Assembly: GCA_964399195.1 (NCBI GenBank)
Contig: CAYNPY010000066.1
Span: 1 to 20,701 of the forward strand
Origin: CAINDZ01 sp964399195
GTDB taxonomy: Bacteria > Krumholzibacteriota > Krumholzibacteriia > LZORAL124-64-63
Direction of reading: 5' to 3'
Length of the DNA: 20,701 nucleotides
Shown here: positions 8,726-15,654 of the stretch, piece by piece
Layout: each line of letters begins with the position of its first letter
Numbering within the stretch: the stretch's first letter is position 1
Notes under the pieces: generated by a model
Database searches by the model: none
What the model was told of the DNA's origin: nothing
Seen by the model: the letters and a program-made list of their open reading frames with translations, nothing else
Made by a program: the position numbers and the translations under genes

Positions 8726-9669
8726 AGGGCGCCGGCGTCGACAGCAGCCAGGCCCGGATCACCGCCGACCGCGTCGGCAAGTGGTTCGGCGAGGTCATCG
8801 CCGTCAACAACTGCACGCTCGCCGTCGGCACCGGCGTGGTCGGCCTGCTCGGCGCCAACGGCGCCGGCAAGAGCACTCTGTTCAAGATGCTGGCCGGCCT
8901 CATCGAGCCCAGCCACGGCACGGTGCGCGTCTTCGGCCGCCGCCTGCGCCAGGACGTCGGCTGGTACCGGCGGGTGGGCTTCTGCCCGGAGAGCGACGCG
9001 CTGCCGGACTGGATGACCGGCCGCGAATTCCTGGCCCTCATGCTCCGGCTGATGGGCTTCGACAAGGCGGAGACGAACCGGCGCGTCGATTTCTGGCTGG
9101 AGCGGTTTGAGTTGACGGACGCCGCCAACCGCCGCCTCGGCGGCTATTCGAAGGGCATGCGGCAGAAGATCAAGCTGGCGCAGGCGATGGCCCACGACCC
9201 GGACGTCATCTTCCTGGACGAGCCCCTCAACGGCATGGACCCCGTCTCGCGCAAGCAGTCGATCGACCTGGTCCGCGAGCTGGGGCAGCGGGGACGCACC
9301 ATCCTCGTCTCCAGCCACATCCTGCCCGAGGTCGAGTCGATGACCAGCGAGATCATCCTGATCGACCGCGGGCGCGTGCTGGCCGAGGGTTCCGTCGCCG
9401 AGATCCGCGACAAGATCCCCGAGCACCCGACGACGGTCGCGCTCGTCTCGTCGTCGCCGCGGGCGCTGGCCGGCTTCCTGATCGGGCGCGAGCACGTCGT
9501 CGGCGTGCAGGTCGACCAGGAGAACCGCGTCGTCGTCAGCACCGACCACGCCGTCGCCTTCTACCGCGCGCTGCCGGGCTGGCTGCTCGGCAACGGCCTG
9601 GTCGTCGACGAGATCGTCACCCTGGACGACAGCCTCGAGGCCGTTTTCCAGTACCTGACCGAGAGGTGA
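8722..9669 (+). CDS. ABC transporter ATP-binding protein (second of two)
   Basis: A second ATPase of 315 residues. Walker A is GANGAGKST (44-52), the signature is YSKGMRQKIKLAQ, Walker B is VIFLDEPLNGMD and the H-loop is SSHIL. About 95 C-terminal residues after the core resemble the regulatory tails of drug- or Gld-type exporters. The GTG at 8722 is chosen because it overlaps the permease stop as GTGA and has GGAGG seven bases upstream; the frame is open much further upstream, but that stretch is only the reverse reading frame of the permease. All catalytic motifs are intact in both ATPases of the operon, so a heterodimer with two working sites, or two separate transporters, are both possible. 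Confidence 0.92.
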   Translation: MKGAGVDSSQARITADRVGKWFGEVIAVNNCTLAVGTGVVGLLGANGAGKSTLFKMLAGLIEPSHGTVRVFGRRLRQDVGWYRRVGFCPESDALPDWMTGREFLALMLRLMGFDKAETNRRVDFWLERFELTDAANRRLGGYSKGMRQKIKLAQAMAHDPDVIFLDEPLNGMDPVSRKQSIDLVRELGQRGRTILVSSHILPEVESMTSEIILIDRGRVLAEGSVAEIRDKIPEHPTTVALVSSSPRALAGFLIGREHVVGVQVDQENRVVVSTDHAVAFYRALPGWLLGNGLVVDEIVTLDDSLEAVFQYLTER

Positions 9670-9673
9670 GCCG

Positions 9674-10528
9674 ATGAAGGCCGCGGCCCCCGCCGTCCCG
9701 TCCGGCGTCCATGATGCGCACGCTGAAGGCAGCCTGAAGGCCGCCGCCTGGCTGGCCTGGTTCTCGCTGCGCGAGATGGCGCGGCGGCGGCGCCTGGTGG
9801 CTCTGGTCCTGATGAACCTGGTGCCGGTGCTGGTGGTCGCGGCCATCCGCATCTGGTTCCCCGGCTCGGGCATCACGCCGCACATGGTGCTCTCGGCGCT
9901 CACGCACGAGGTGTTCATGCCGTTCCTGATCCCGGTCGTCGCGATGTCGGTGGGCGTGCCGGCCATCGGCGAGCAGGTCGAGGACGGCACCATCGTCTTC
10001 ACCTGGACGCGACCGGTGCGCCGACGCGCCATCTACCTGGGGCGGCTGCTGGCCGCGCAGGTCGTCTCCGCGCTGGTGCTCAGCCTCTCGCTGGTGCTGT
10101 GCTTCCTGATCATGGCCAGCGAGGGCCCGCAGGTCCTGACCTGGGACTTCCTGAAGCTGTACCTGCAGTCGTTCGCGATCGTCGGGCTCGGCGCGTTCGC
10201 CTATGCGGCCCTGTTCGCGGCGCTCGGCACGCACTTCCGCAAGCCGGTCGTGCCGGCCATCGTCTTCTGGTTCGGCTGGGAGAACCTGGTCAGCAACATC
10301 CCGGCGCGCGTGCAGGAGCTCAGCCTGCGCTTCCACCTGCAGAACCTGGTCACGCGGCCGGAGTCGGCGCCCGCGGACCTGCCGGGACTGCTCAGCGCCC
10401 TGCTGTCGACCGCCTTCCAGCGGGAGCCGGTCCCGCGGCTGCAGTCGGTGGCCGTGCTCGTGGCCGTGACGCTGGCGACGACGCTGCTGGGCATCTGGCT
10501 GCTGCGGCGCAAGGAGATCGCGCGCTAG
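9674..10528 (+). CDS. ABC-2 type transporter permease (second of two)
   Basis: Membrane subunit of 284 residues. After a short Ala-rich N-terminus and the basic EMARRRR, hydrophobic segments follow near residues 41-58 (LVALVLMNLVPVLVVAA), 84-98 (FMPFLIPVVAMSVGV), 128-152, 168-188, 194-202 (short) and 258-276. The GEQVEDGTIVFTWTRPVRRRAIYLGR block matches the ABC-2 region between segments 2 and 3, where related permeases read RE.GT...L..P. GAGAGG nine to ten bases before the ATG is a workable SD. Only four bases separate it from the ATPase upstream. It differs clearly in sequence from the first permease, so this is not a simple gene duplication of adjacent copies. Substrate unknown. Confidence 0.87.
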   Translation: MKAAAPAVPSGVHDAHAEGSLKAAAWLAWFSLREMARRRRLVALVLMNLVPVLVVAAIRIWFPGSGITPHMVLSALTHEVFMPFLIPVVAMSVGVPAIGEQVEDGTIVFTWTRPVRRRAIYLGRLLAAQVVSALVLSLSLVLCFLIMASEGPQVLTWDFLKLYLQSFAIVGLGAFAYAALFAALGTHFRKPVVPAIVFWFGWENLVSNIPARVQELSLRFHLQNLVTRPESAPADLPGLLSALLSTAFQREPVPRLQSVAVLVAVTLATTLLGIWLLRRKEIAR

Positions 10529-10571
10529 AGGCATGCACCGGGCAGGATCGTTTGCCCCGGGGAGCCGCACC

Positions 10572-11240
10572 GTGACCTACGACCGCGCCTTCTTCGCCGC
10601 CGACCCCGTGACCGTCGCGCGCGCCCTGCTGGGCGCCGTGCTGGAGGTCCGGGCCGGGAGCGACGCCCCCGTGGCCGTCCGCATCGTGGAGGTGGAGGCT
10701 TACGGCGGCCCGGACGACCCCGCCTCGCACGCGGCGCCGGGCCGCACGCCGCGCAGCGCCATCATGTTCGGCCCGCCGGGACTCGCCTACGTCTACTTCG
10801 TGTACGGGATGCACCACTGTCTCAATCTCGTGACCTGCCCCGACGGCAGCGCCGGCGCCGTGCTCGTGCGCGCGGTCGAGCCCCTGCGGGGCCGCGCCGT
10901 GATGGCCGTTCGGCGCGGGCTGGACCCGGGCGCGCCCGACCGCCTGCTGGGCGGCGGCCCGGGCCGCCTGTGCCGCGCCCTCGGCAACGACCTGGCCTGG
11001 AACGGCCTGCCGGTGGCGGCGCCGCCGCGGCGCCCGGCCGGCGCGGCCGGGCGGCTCAGCGTGATGGCGGGCGGCGGGCCGCCGGCGCGGATCGTGGCCT
11101 CCCCCCGCATCGGCGTGCGGCGCGGCGCGGACGCCCCCTGGCGCTTCTGCGACGCGGACAGCCCGTGCCTTTCGGCGCCGGCGTCGTCGCCGGCGGCGGC
11201 GGCACCGGTCGGCTCCCGCCGCGACCTGCGGCCGGTTTGA
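10572..11240 (+). CDS. 3-methyladenine DNA glycosylase (AAG/MPG family)
   Basis: Base-excision repair enzyme that removes alkylated purines such as 3-methyladenine and hypoxanthine. The family core reads VEVEAYGGPDDPASHAAPGRTP, then FGPPGLAYVYFVYGMHHCLN. By comparison with human AAG, the water-activating Glu is E42, the intercalating Tyr is Y44 and the active-site His is H53, all present and correctly spaced. The length of 222 is normal for bacteria; the last about 25 residues are Ala/Ser/Pro-rich and probably disordered. The GTG at 10572 is preferred because GGGGAG lies seven bases upstream. An in-frame ATG at 10533 would add 13 residues but has only AGAGG almost touching it. It follows the ABC operon by 43 bp and may be co-transcribed, with no obvious functional link. 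Confidence 0.9.
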   Translation: MTYDRAFFAADPVTVARALLGAVLEVRAGSDAPVAVRIVEVEAYGGPDDPASHAAPGRTPRSAIMFGPPGLAYVYFVYGMHHCLNLVTCPDGSAGAVLVRAVEPLRGRAVMAVRRGLDPGAPDRLLGGGPGRLCRALGNDLAWNGLPVAAPPRRPAGAAGRLSVMAGGGPPARIVASPRIGVRRGADAPWRFCDADSPCLSAPASSPAAAAPVGSRRDLRPV

Positions 11241-11265
11241 CACGCCTGCGGGCCGATGGTACGTT
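11237..11265 (+). promoter_or_regulatory. Promoter of the M16 peptidase pair
   Basis: TTGACA (11237-11242, a perfect -35) is followed by 17 bp and TACGTT (11260-11265). It overlaps the stop codon of the glycosylase gene. Transcription would start near 11272 and leave a leader of about 135 nt before the first M16 gene. Confidence 0.6.
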
Positions 11266-11392
11266 GCGGCCGCCTTTCCCGGCCGTTTCTCGAACTCTCG
11301 CGCCCGGGATCGCAGACATCCCCTCATGCTGGCGCGCCGCCTCGGCCCGCGCCGGCTGCCCCGCCTGCCGCCACCGCGCGGCCGCGGGTCAA

Positions 11393-11402
11393 CCTCCGGA
11401 GG
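11393..11402 (+). promoter_or_regulatory. Self-complementary Shine-Dalgarno of the first M16 gene
   Basis: CCTCCGGAGG is a perfect 10-bp palindrome placed so that GGAGG is the ribosome binding site, five bases before the ATG at 11408. The adjoining CCTCC copies the 16S anti-SD. With no loop it cannot fold as a hairpin alone, but it could pair between transcripts or with other GGAGG/CCTCC tracts. It may simply be chance in GC-rich DNA. Confidence 0.35.
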
Positions 11403-11407
11403 CTCCC

Positions 11408-12916
11408 ATGCCCGACCGTTTCCGCCGATCCGGCCTGCCGCTCGCCGGCCTGCTCCTGCTCCTCGCCGCCACTGCGGGCGCCCAGACCTACCTCGATCTG
11501 GAGGCCAAGGTGCAGGAGTTCACGCTCGACAACGGCGTGAAGTTCATCGTGCTCGAGGACCACGAGGTCCCCGTCTTCTCGTTCCGGACCTTCGTCAACG
11601 TCGGCAGCGCCAACGAGGTCCGCGGCACCACGGGCCTGGCGCACATCCTCGAGCACATGGCGTTCAAGGGGACGCCCGAGATCGGCACGACCGACTACCG
11701 GGCCGAGCTCAAGGCGATGGCGGCCGAGGACGCCGCGTTCGCCGCCCTGAAGGCCGAGCGCCTCAAGGGCACGGACGCCGACCCCGCGCGGCTGGCGGAA
11801 CTGGAGGCGGCCTTCACCGCGGCGAAGGACGCCGCGCGCGCGTTCGTGGTGACCAACGAGTTCGGCCAGATCGTGGAGAACAACGGCGGCCAGGGGCTCA
11901 ACGCCTCGACGAGCACGGACGTGACCGTCTACCTCTACAGCTTCCCGAGCAACCGCCTGGAGCTGTGGGCCTACCTCGAGGGCGCGCGCATGTCGCGGCC
12001 CGTGCTGCGCGAGTTCTACACCGAGAAGGACGGCCCGGTGACGGAAGAGCGCCGCATGCGCACCGACAACAACCCGATCGGCCGCCTCATCGAGCAGTTC
12101 CAGAACCTGATGTTCATGGCCAACGGCTACCACCACTCGACCATCGGCTACCTGTCCGACCTTCAGAACGTCAGCCGCGCCGACTGCCGCGAGTTCTTCG
12201 AGGCCAACTACGTGGGCTCGAACATCGTGGTGGCGATCGTCGGCGACGTGAAGCTGGCCGACGTCCGCAGGTACGCGCAGAAGTACTTCTCGGCCATCCC
12301 GGCCGGCAGTCCCGAGCCGGTCGAGACCTTCGAGCCGGCGCAGATCGGCGAGAAGCGCTTCATCATGAAGGACGAGTCGCAGCCGATCTACGCGGCCGGC
12401 TACCAGATCCAGAACCTCCGCCACCCGGACTGGCCGGTGTACGAGGTCATCGCCGGGGTGCTCGGCCAGGGCCGCACCAGCCGCCTCTACACCAAGCTCG
12501 TCAAGCAGGACAACCTCGCCGTGCAGGCCATGGCGTTCGCGGGCTTCCCGGGCCAGAAGTACGAGACGGGCCTGCTCGTGCTGGGCATCCCGGTCAAGGG
12601 CAAGACGGCCGCCGACATGGAGGCGGCGATCGACGCCGAGGTCGAGCGCCTGGTGACCGAGGGCATCACGGAGCAGGAACTGGCCGCGGTCAAGCAGCGC
12701 GCCCGCGCCGAGTTCGTCCGCAGCCTGCAGGGCAACGGCGGCATGGCCGAGCAGCTCGCCTTCTACCAGACCATGTTCGGCGACTGGCGCCGGCTGTTCG
12801 ATGCGGTCGCGCGCATCGAGGCCGTCACGCTCGAGGACGTCAAGCGCGTCGCGGCGGGCGTGTTCCAGGAGAGCAACCGCACCGTCGCCATCATCGAAAC
12901 CGAGAAGGACTCCTAG
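11408..12916 (+). CDS. Secreted M16 family zinc metallopeptidase (catalytic)
   Basis: A 502-residue insulinase-like (M16B) peptidase. Residues about 1-26 are a signal peptide ending AGAQ, so it acts outside the cytoplasm, probably in the periplasm. The inverted zinc motif is H79-I-L-E82-H83 in GLAHILEHMAFKGT. The distal zinc-ligand Glu is in VTEERRM (E213/E214). The spacing from H83 to that Glu, about 130, exceeds the classical 74-76, because a charged helical insertion rich in Ala/Glu/Lys lies at about residues 100-152. The C-terminal half (about 300-500) is the second M16 domain, with GQGRTSRLYTKLVK. The ATG has GGAGG five bases upstream. It is followed by a degenerate M16 gene on the same transcript, the usual heterodimer arrangement of active plus inactive subunits. 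Confidence 0.93.
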   Translation: MPDRFRRSGLPLAGLLLLLAATAGAQTYLDLEAKVQEFTLDNGVKFIVLEDHEVPVFSFRTFVNVGSANEVRGTTGLAHILEHMAFKGTPEIGTTDYRAELKAMAAEDAAFAALKAERLKGTDADPARLAELEAAFTAAKDAARAFVVTNEFGQIVENNGGQGLNASTSTDVTVYLYSFPSNRLELWAYLEGARMSRPVLREFYTEKDGPVTEERRMRTDNNPIGRLIEQFQNLMFMANGYHHSTIGYLSDLQNVSRADCREFFEANYVGSNIVVAIVGDVKLADVRRYAQKYFSAIPAGSPEPVETFEPAQIGEKRFIMKDESQPIYAAGYQIQNLRHPDWPVYEVIAGVLGQGRTSRLYTKLVKQDNLAVQAMAFAGFPGQKYETGLLVLGIPVKGKTAADMEAAIDAEVERLVTEGITEQELAAVKQRARAEFVRSLQGNGGMAEQLAFYQTMFGDWRRLFDAVARIEAVTLEDVKRVAAGVFQESNRTVAIIETEKDS

Positions 12917-12931
12917 AGTTCGGGAACGCGT

Positions 12932-12952
12932 CCCCCGCCGGATGGGCGGGGG
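12932..12952 (+). other. Intercistronic hairpin between the M16 genes
   Basis: CCCCCGCC (12932-12939) and GGCGGGGG (12945-12952) form a perfect 8-bp stem with the loop GGATG, in the 55-bp gap between the two M16 genes. It has no T-run and precedes the second gene's SD (AAAGGA). It may stabilise the upstream message or partly terminate transcription, setting the ratio of active to inactive subunit. Confidence 0.45.
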
Positions 12953-12971
12953 CCGGAAAGGACCTGTGGAC

Positions 12972-15131
12972 ATGAAGCGAACTGATGATGCGCGGCGGGC
13001 GCTCCCGCACGCGAGGTTCCTCCTGGCGGCACTCCTGCTCGCGACGCTGACCGCGACGGCCGGGACGGCCCACGCCGCCCCCAAGAAGCCCTGGGAGAAG
13101 ATCCCCGTGCCGGCGCTCAACCGTTTCACCATGCCGTCCTACGAGCGCGTGGCGCTGGACAACGGCATGGTCGTGTACCTGGCCGAGGACCGCGAGCTCC
13201 CGCTGGTCGAGCTGAGCGCCACCATCGACGTCGGCTCGATCTACGAGCCGGCTGAACTGGTCGGCCTGGCGCAGATGACCGGTTCGGTGATGCGCACCGG
13301 GGGCACGGCCAGCCACCCCGGCGACGCCATCGACGAGATGGTCGAAGCCCGCGGCATGGCGGTCGAGACCGGCATCGGCCAGACCGAGGGGACCGCCTAC
13401 CTGTCGGCCCTGACCGAGGACGCCGGCCTCGGCCTGGAACTGCTGGCGGACATCCTGCGCAACCCGACCTTCCCCGAGGACAAGATCAAGCTGGCGCGCG
13501 AGGAGCAGAAGGCCGAGATCAGCCGCCGCAACGACGACCCGATGACGATCGCCCGCCGCGAGTCGGCGAAGGTCGTCTTCGGCGCCGACCACCCGCTGGC
13601 CCGCGTGGCGGAGTACGAGACGATCGCCCGCATCCAGCGCCAGGATCTGGTGGACTTCCACGCCCGCTACTTCGCGCCGGACCGGATGTACCTGGTCGTC
13701 GTGGGCGACTTCGACGCCAAGGACATGGTCGCGAAGATCGAGGCGGCTTTCGCGGGCTGGCCGCGGGCGACGGCGCCGCTGCCGGCCGACCCGGAGATCC
13801 CGGATTTCCCGCGCACGGTCAACGTCGTCGACAAGGACGACCTGACGCAGACCACCATCATCATGGGCGCCCGCGGCATCCGCGCCAGCGACCCGCACTA
13901 CGCCGGCGTGCAGGTGGCCAACAAGATCCTCGGCGGCGGCTTCGCCACGCGGCTGTTCAACGAGGTCCGCAGCCGCCAGGGGCTGGCCTACTCGGTGGGC
14001 AGCATGCCCGGCACCGGCTGGCGGTATCCCGGCCTGTTCGCGGCGTTCACGATGACCAAGTCCGAGTCCAGCCAGAAGGCGACCGCCGCGATCCTGGCCG
14101 AGATCCAGCGCATGGTCACCGAACCTGTCACGGCCGAGGAATTGGCGCGCGCCAAGGACAACATCCTCAATTCCGAGGTCTTCAACTACGACAGCAAGCG
14201 CGAGATCCTCGATCGCCTGGTCATGTTCGAGCGCTTCGGCTACCCCGCGGACTTCCTGCAGACCTACCTGGAGCAGGTGCGCGCGCTGACGCCGCAGGCC
14301 GTGCTGGCCGCGACGCAGGCCGCCTGGCGCCCCGAGCGCCTGAGCATTCTCGCGGTGGGCAACTACGAGGATTTCGACGGCGACTTCAGCACCTTCGGCC
14401 CGGTCAACATGGTGGACATCGCCATCCCCGAGCCCGCCTTCGAGGTGCCGGCCGCCACGCCCGAGAGCCTCGAGCAGGGCCGCAAGGCCATGGACCGCGC
14501 CATCGCCGCCGCCGGCGGCGCCGCGAAGCTGGCGGGACTGAAGGCGTATTCCGAGACGACCGTGCTCGACGCCACCATCCAGGGCATGGCGCTCAGCTTC
14601 ACCATCCAGAAGACCGTCAGCTACCCCGACAAGGTCCACACCGTGCAGAAGACGCCGTTCGGAAGCATGACCGCGGTGGTGGCCGGCGACGCGGGCTGGC
14701 AGCAGTCGCCCATGGGCAGCAAGGACATGTCCGCCGATGAACTCGCCGAGGCGCGCGAGGAACTGCGCACCGACATGCTCGGCACGATGCGCGAGCCGGG
14801 AGCCTTCACCTTCCAGGCGCTGGCGCCCCAGGAGATCGAGGGCAAGTCCTGCCTGCCGGTCTACGTCACGGGCGTGGGCGAGGACTACCGTATCATCTAC
14901 TTCGGCGACCAGGACGGCCTGCCGGTCATGGTGCAGCAGCCGGGCACGTCGCCGGTCTCGCGGGCGCCCGCAGTCCAGAAGACATATCTCGACGAGTACA
15001 AGGCCTTCGACGGGATCATGATGCCCAGCCGCATGCGCCTGTTCTTCGACGACGAGGAGTTCGCCAAGGGCCGCACCGAGGCCTTCGCGGTGAACCCCAA
15101 GGTCGACCCGGCGCTGTTCGTGAAGAAGTAG
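12972..15131 (+). CDS. Catalytically dead M16 peptidase homologue with C-terminal extension
   Basis: A 719-residue partner of the preceding peptidase. A signal peptide (about 1-41, ending AHA-AP) directs export. The M16 fold is recognisable in VALDNGMVVYLAEDRELP, the second-domain block GGGFATRLFNEVRSRQGLAYSV and the YFAPDRMYLVVVGDF strand. The zinc motif is lost: where the active protein has H..EH, this has Q101, G104 and S105 (GLAQMTGSVM). In known M16 pairs such a subunit binds and presents substrate through its Arg/Tyr motif, here in the RSRQGLAYS region. Residues about 495-719 form an extra domain not part of M16, with a beta-rich pattern resembling outer-membrane lipoprotein-sorting or LolA-like folds. 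That likeness is by eye and uncertain. The ATG has AAAGGA nine bases upstream. An in-frame extension to 12801 would overlap the first gene and is not needed. Confidence 0.9.
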   Translation: MKRTDDARRALPHARFLLAALLLATLTATAGTAHAAPKKPWEKIPVPALNRFTMPSYERVALDNGMVVYLAEDRELPLVELSATIDVGSIYEPAELVGLAQMTGSVMRTGGTASHPGDAIDEMVEARGMAVETGIGQTEGTAYLSALTEDAGLGLELLADILRNPTFPEDKIKLAREEQKAEISRRNDDPMTIARRESAKVVFGADHPLARVAEYETIARIQRQDLVDFHARYFAPDRMYLVVVGDFDAKDMVAKIEAAFAGWPRATAPLPADPEIPDFPRTVNVVDKDDLTQTTIIMGARGIRASDPHYAGVQVANKILGGGFATRLFNEVRSRQGLAYSVGSMPGTGWRYPGLFAAFTMTKSESSQKATAAILAEIQRMVTEPVTAEELARAKDNILNSEVFNYDSKREILDRLVMFERFGYPADFLQTYLEQVRALTPQAVLAATQAAWRPERLSILAVGNYEDFDGDFSTFGPVNMVDIAIPEPAFEVPAATPESLEQGRKAMDRAIAAAGGAAKLAGLKAYSETTVLDATIQGMALSFTIQKTVSYPDKVHTVQKTPFGSMTAVVAGDAGWQQSPMGSKDMSADELAEAREELRTDMLGTMREPGAFTFQALAPQEIEGKSCLPVYVTGVGEDYRIIYFGDQDGLPVMVQQPGTSPVSRAPAVQKTYLDEYKAFDGIMMPSRMRLFFDDEEFAKGRTEAFAVNPKVDPALFVKK

Positions 15132-15158
15132 CCGCCGCGCCGCTGTGGCCGCGGCCAA

Positions 15159-15194
15159 GGCGAAGGCCCGGGACCCCAGGTCCCGGGCCTCGCC
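15159..15194 (+). terminator. Strong hairpin terminator after the M16 pair
   Basis: GGCGAAGGCCCGGGACC pairs with GGTCCCGGGCCTCGCC: 16 base pairs with one bulged A and a loop of CCA. It begins 28 bases after the stop. There is only a short GTTCCC after it, not a real T-run, so termination may rely on the stem alone. Confidence 0.65.
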
Positions 15195-15229
15195 GTTCCC
15201 GCCGCCGGTGCCGCGCCGGGGCGTCGGCG

Positions 15230-15259
15230 TTGACCGCGGCGGGCGCAGGGTGCTAGCCT
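15230..15259 (+). promoter_or_regulatory. Rightward promoter in the gene-free island
   Basis: TTGACC (15230-15235), 18 bp, TAGCCT (15254-15259), with TGC before the -10. Layout and sequence match the kinase promoter at 4228-4257. A transcript from about 15266 would cross the RNA hairpin in antisense and could reach the small membrane protein gene at 15655, with a leader of about 390 nt. Confidence 0.45.
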
Positions 15260-15270
15260 GCCAAGTGCCG

Positions 15271-15363
15271 GAAAAATATAGCTGCTTCACGGTCTACGTG
15301 GGCGGTCATGGAAGTGCGCGAGCTTCAACAATTCCCACGGGTTGTCGCCGGTGAAGCAGCTAT
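15271..15363 (-). ncRNA. Putative small structured RNA, about 90 nt, family not recognised
   Basis: On the minus strand the predicted transcript starts at about 15363 and is closed by a perfect 13-bp stem: ATAGCTGCTTCAC (15363-15351) with GTGAAGCAGCTAT (15290-15278). Two more G-C pairs follow after one bulged C. An asymmetric internal loop leads to a second helix, CGTGGG (15339-15334) with CCCACG (15302-15297), and an apical GAAG/CUUC hairpin (15326-15311). The 3' arm runs directly into AUAUUUUUC, an intrinsic-terminator-like U-run. The rod shape, promoter abutting the 5' arm and U-run abutting the 3' arm are what a stand-alone small RNA gene looks like. It lacks the conserved GGAA-loop domain of SRP RNA and is too short for 6S, tmRNA or RNase P. 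No reading frame of note lies within it on this strand. Function unknown; structure drawn by eye. Confidence 0.6.
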
Positions 15364-15369
15364 GGGCAA

Positions 15370-15410
15370 ATTATAGGACGTTTGAGATGTAATTGTCCAC
15401 AAGTTTTTTC
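15370..15410 (-). promoter_or_regulatory. Near-consensus promoter of the small RNA
   Basis: On the minus strand, GAAAAAACTTG (UP-element-like A-tract, about 15400-15410) precedes TGGACA (15394-15399), 18 bp and a perfect TATAAT (15370-15375). The start site falls at about 15363, the first base of the closing stem. A consensus -10 is striking in DNA this rich in GC and suggests strong, constitutive expression. Confidence 0.65.
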
Positions 15411-15654
15411 TGTTTCGTGACATGGTTCGTGAAACGGGGCGATTGCGCCGGTGCGGGCACGGACCACCGCCGGCGGACGGAATCCGAACCTGAACAAGCC
15501 GAGCCTGGGGAGGGTATGATGGACGGCGATGTCGACGACCGGCGCCGGTGCGGCCGGGGACTTCGCCGGATCCGCCTGGGGATCGGCGCTGCCGGCGCGA
15601 GGCCGGCGCGATCGGTCCCGCTCGCAGCCGTGACCGCCCGCTGGAGGCCGGACC
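15411..15654. other. Remainder of the gene-free island; no gene assigned
   Basis: This holds a pair of direct repeats TTCGTGA (15414-15420 and 15426-15432, 12 bp apart, slightly over one helical turn). A paired ATG at 15516/15519 stands just after GGGGAGGG. That frame stays open into the outer-membrane gene, but from 15516 to about 15920 it encodes Arg/Pro/Gly/Ala-rich sequence typical of a non-coding frame and crosses the better-supported 15655-15927 gene. I therefore do not call it as coding. No RNA gene or mobile element was seen. Confidence 0.4.

Noticed and set aside
10533..10571. ATG at 10533 as start of the DNA glycosylase
   Set aside because: Its only SD-like bases nearly touch the ATG and the added 13 residues are not family-like; GTG 10572 has GGGGAG at good spacing. 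It is not fully excluded.
15278..15363. Integron attC site or mobile-element end
   Set aside because: The closing stem is perfect, and no convincing RYYYAAC/GTTRRRY core sites, integrase, transposase or target-site duplication were found. The promoter and U-run fit an RNA gene better.
15271..15363. SRP RNA, 6S RNA or tRNA
   Set aside because: No SRP domain IV loop sequence, too short and without a large central bubble for 6S, and no T-loop or anticodon arm for tRNA.
15411..15432. Direct repeats TTCGTGA as the beginning of a CRISPR or iteron array
   Set aside because: Only two 7-bp copies 12 bp apart; too few and too short for either.
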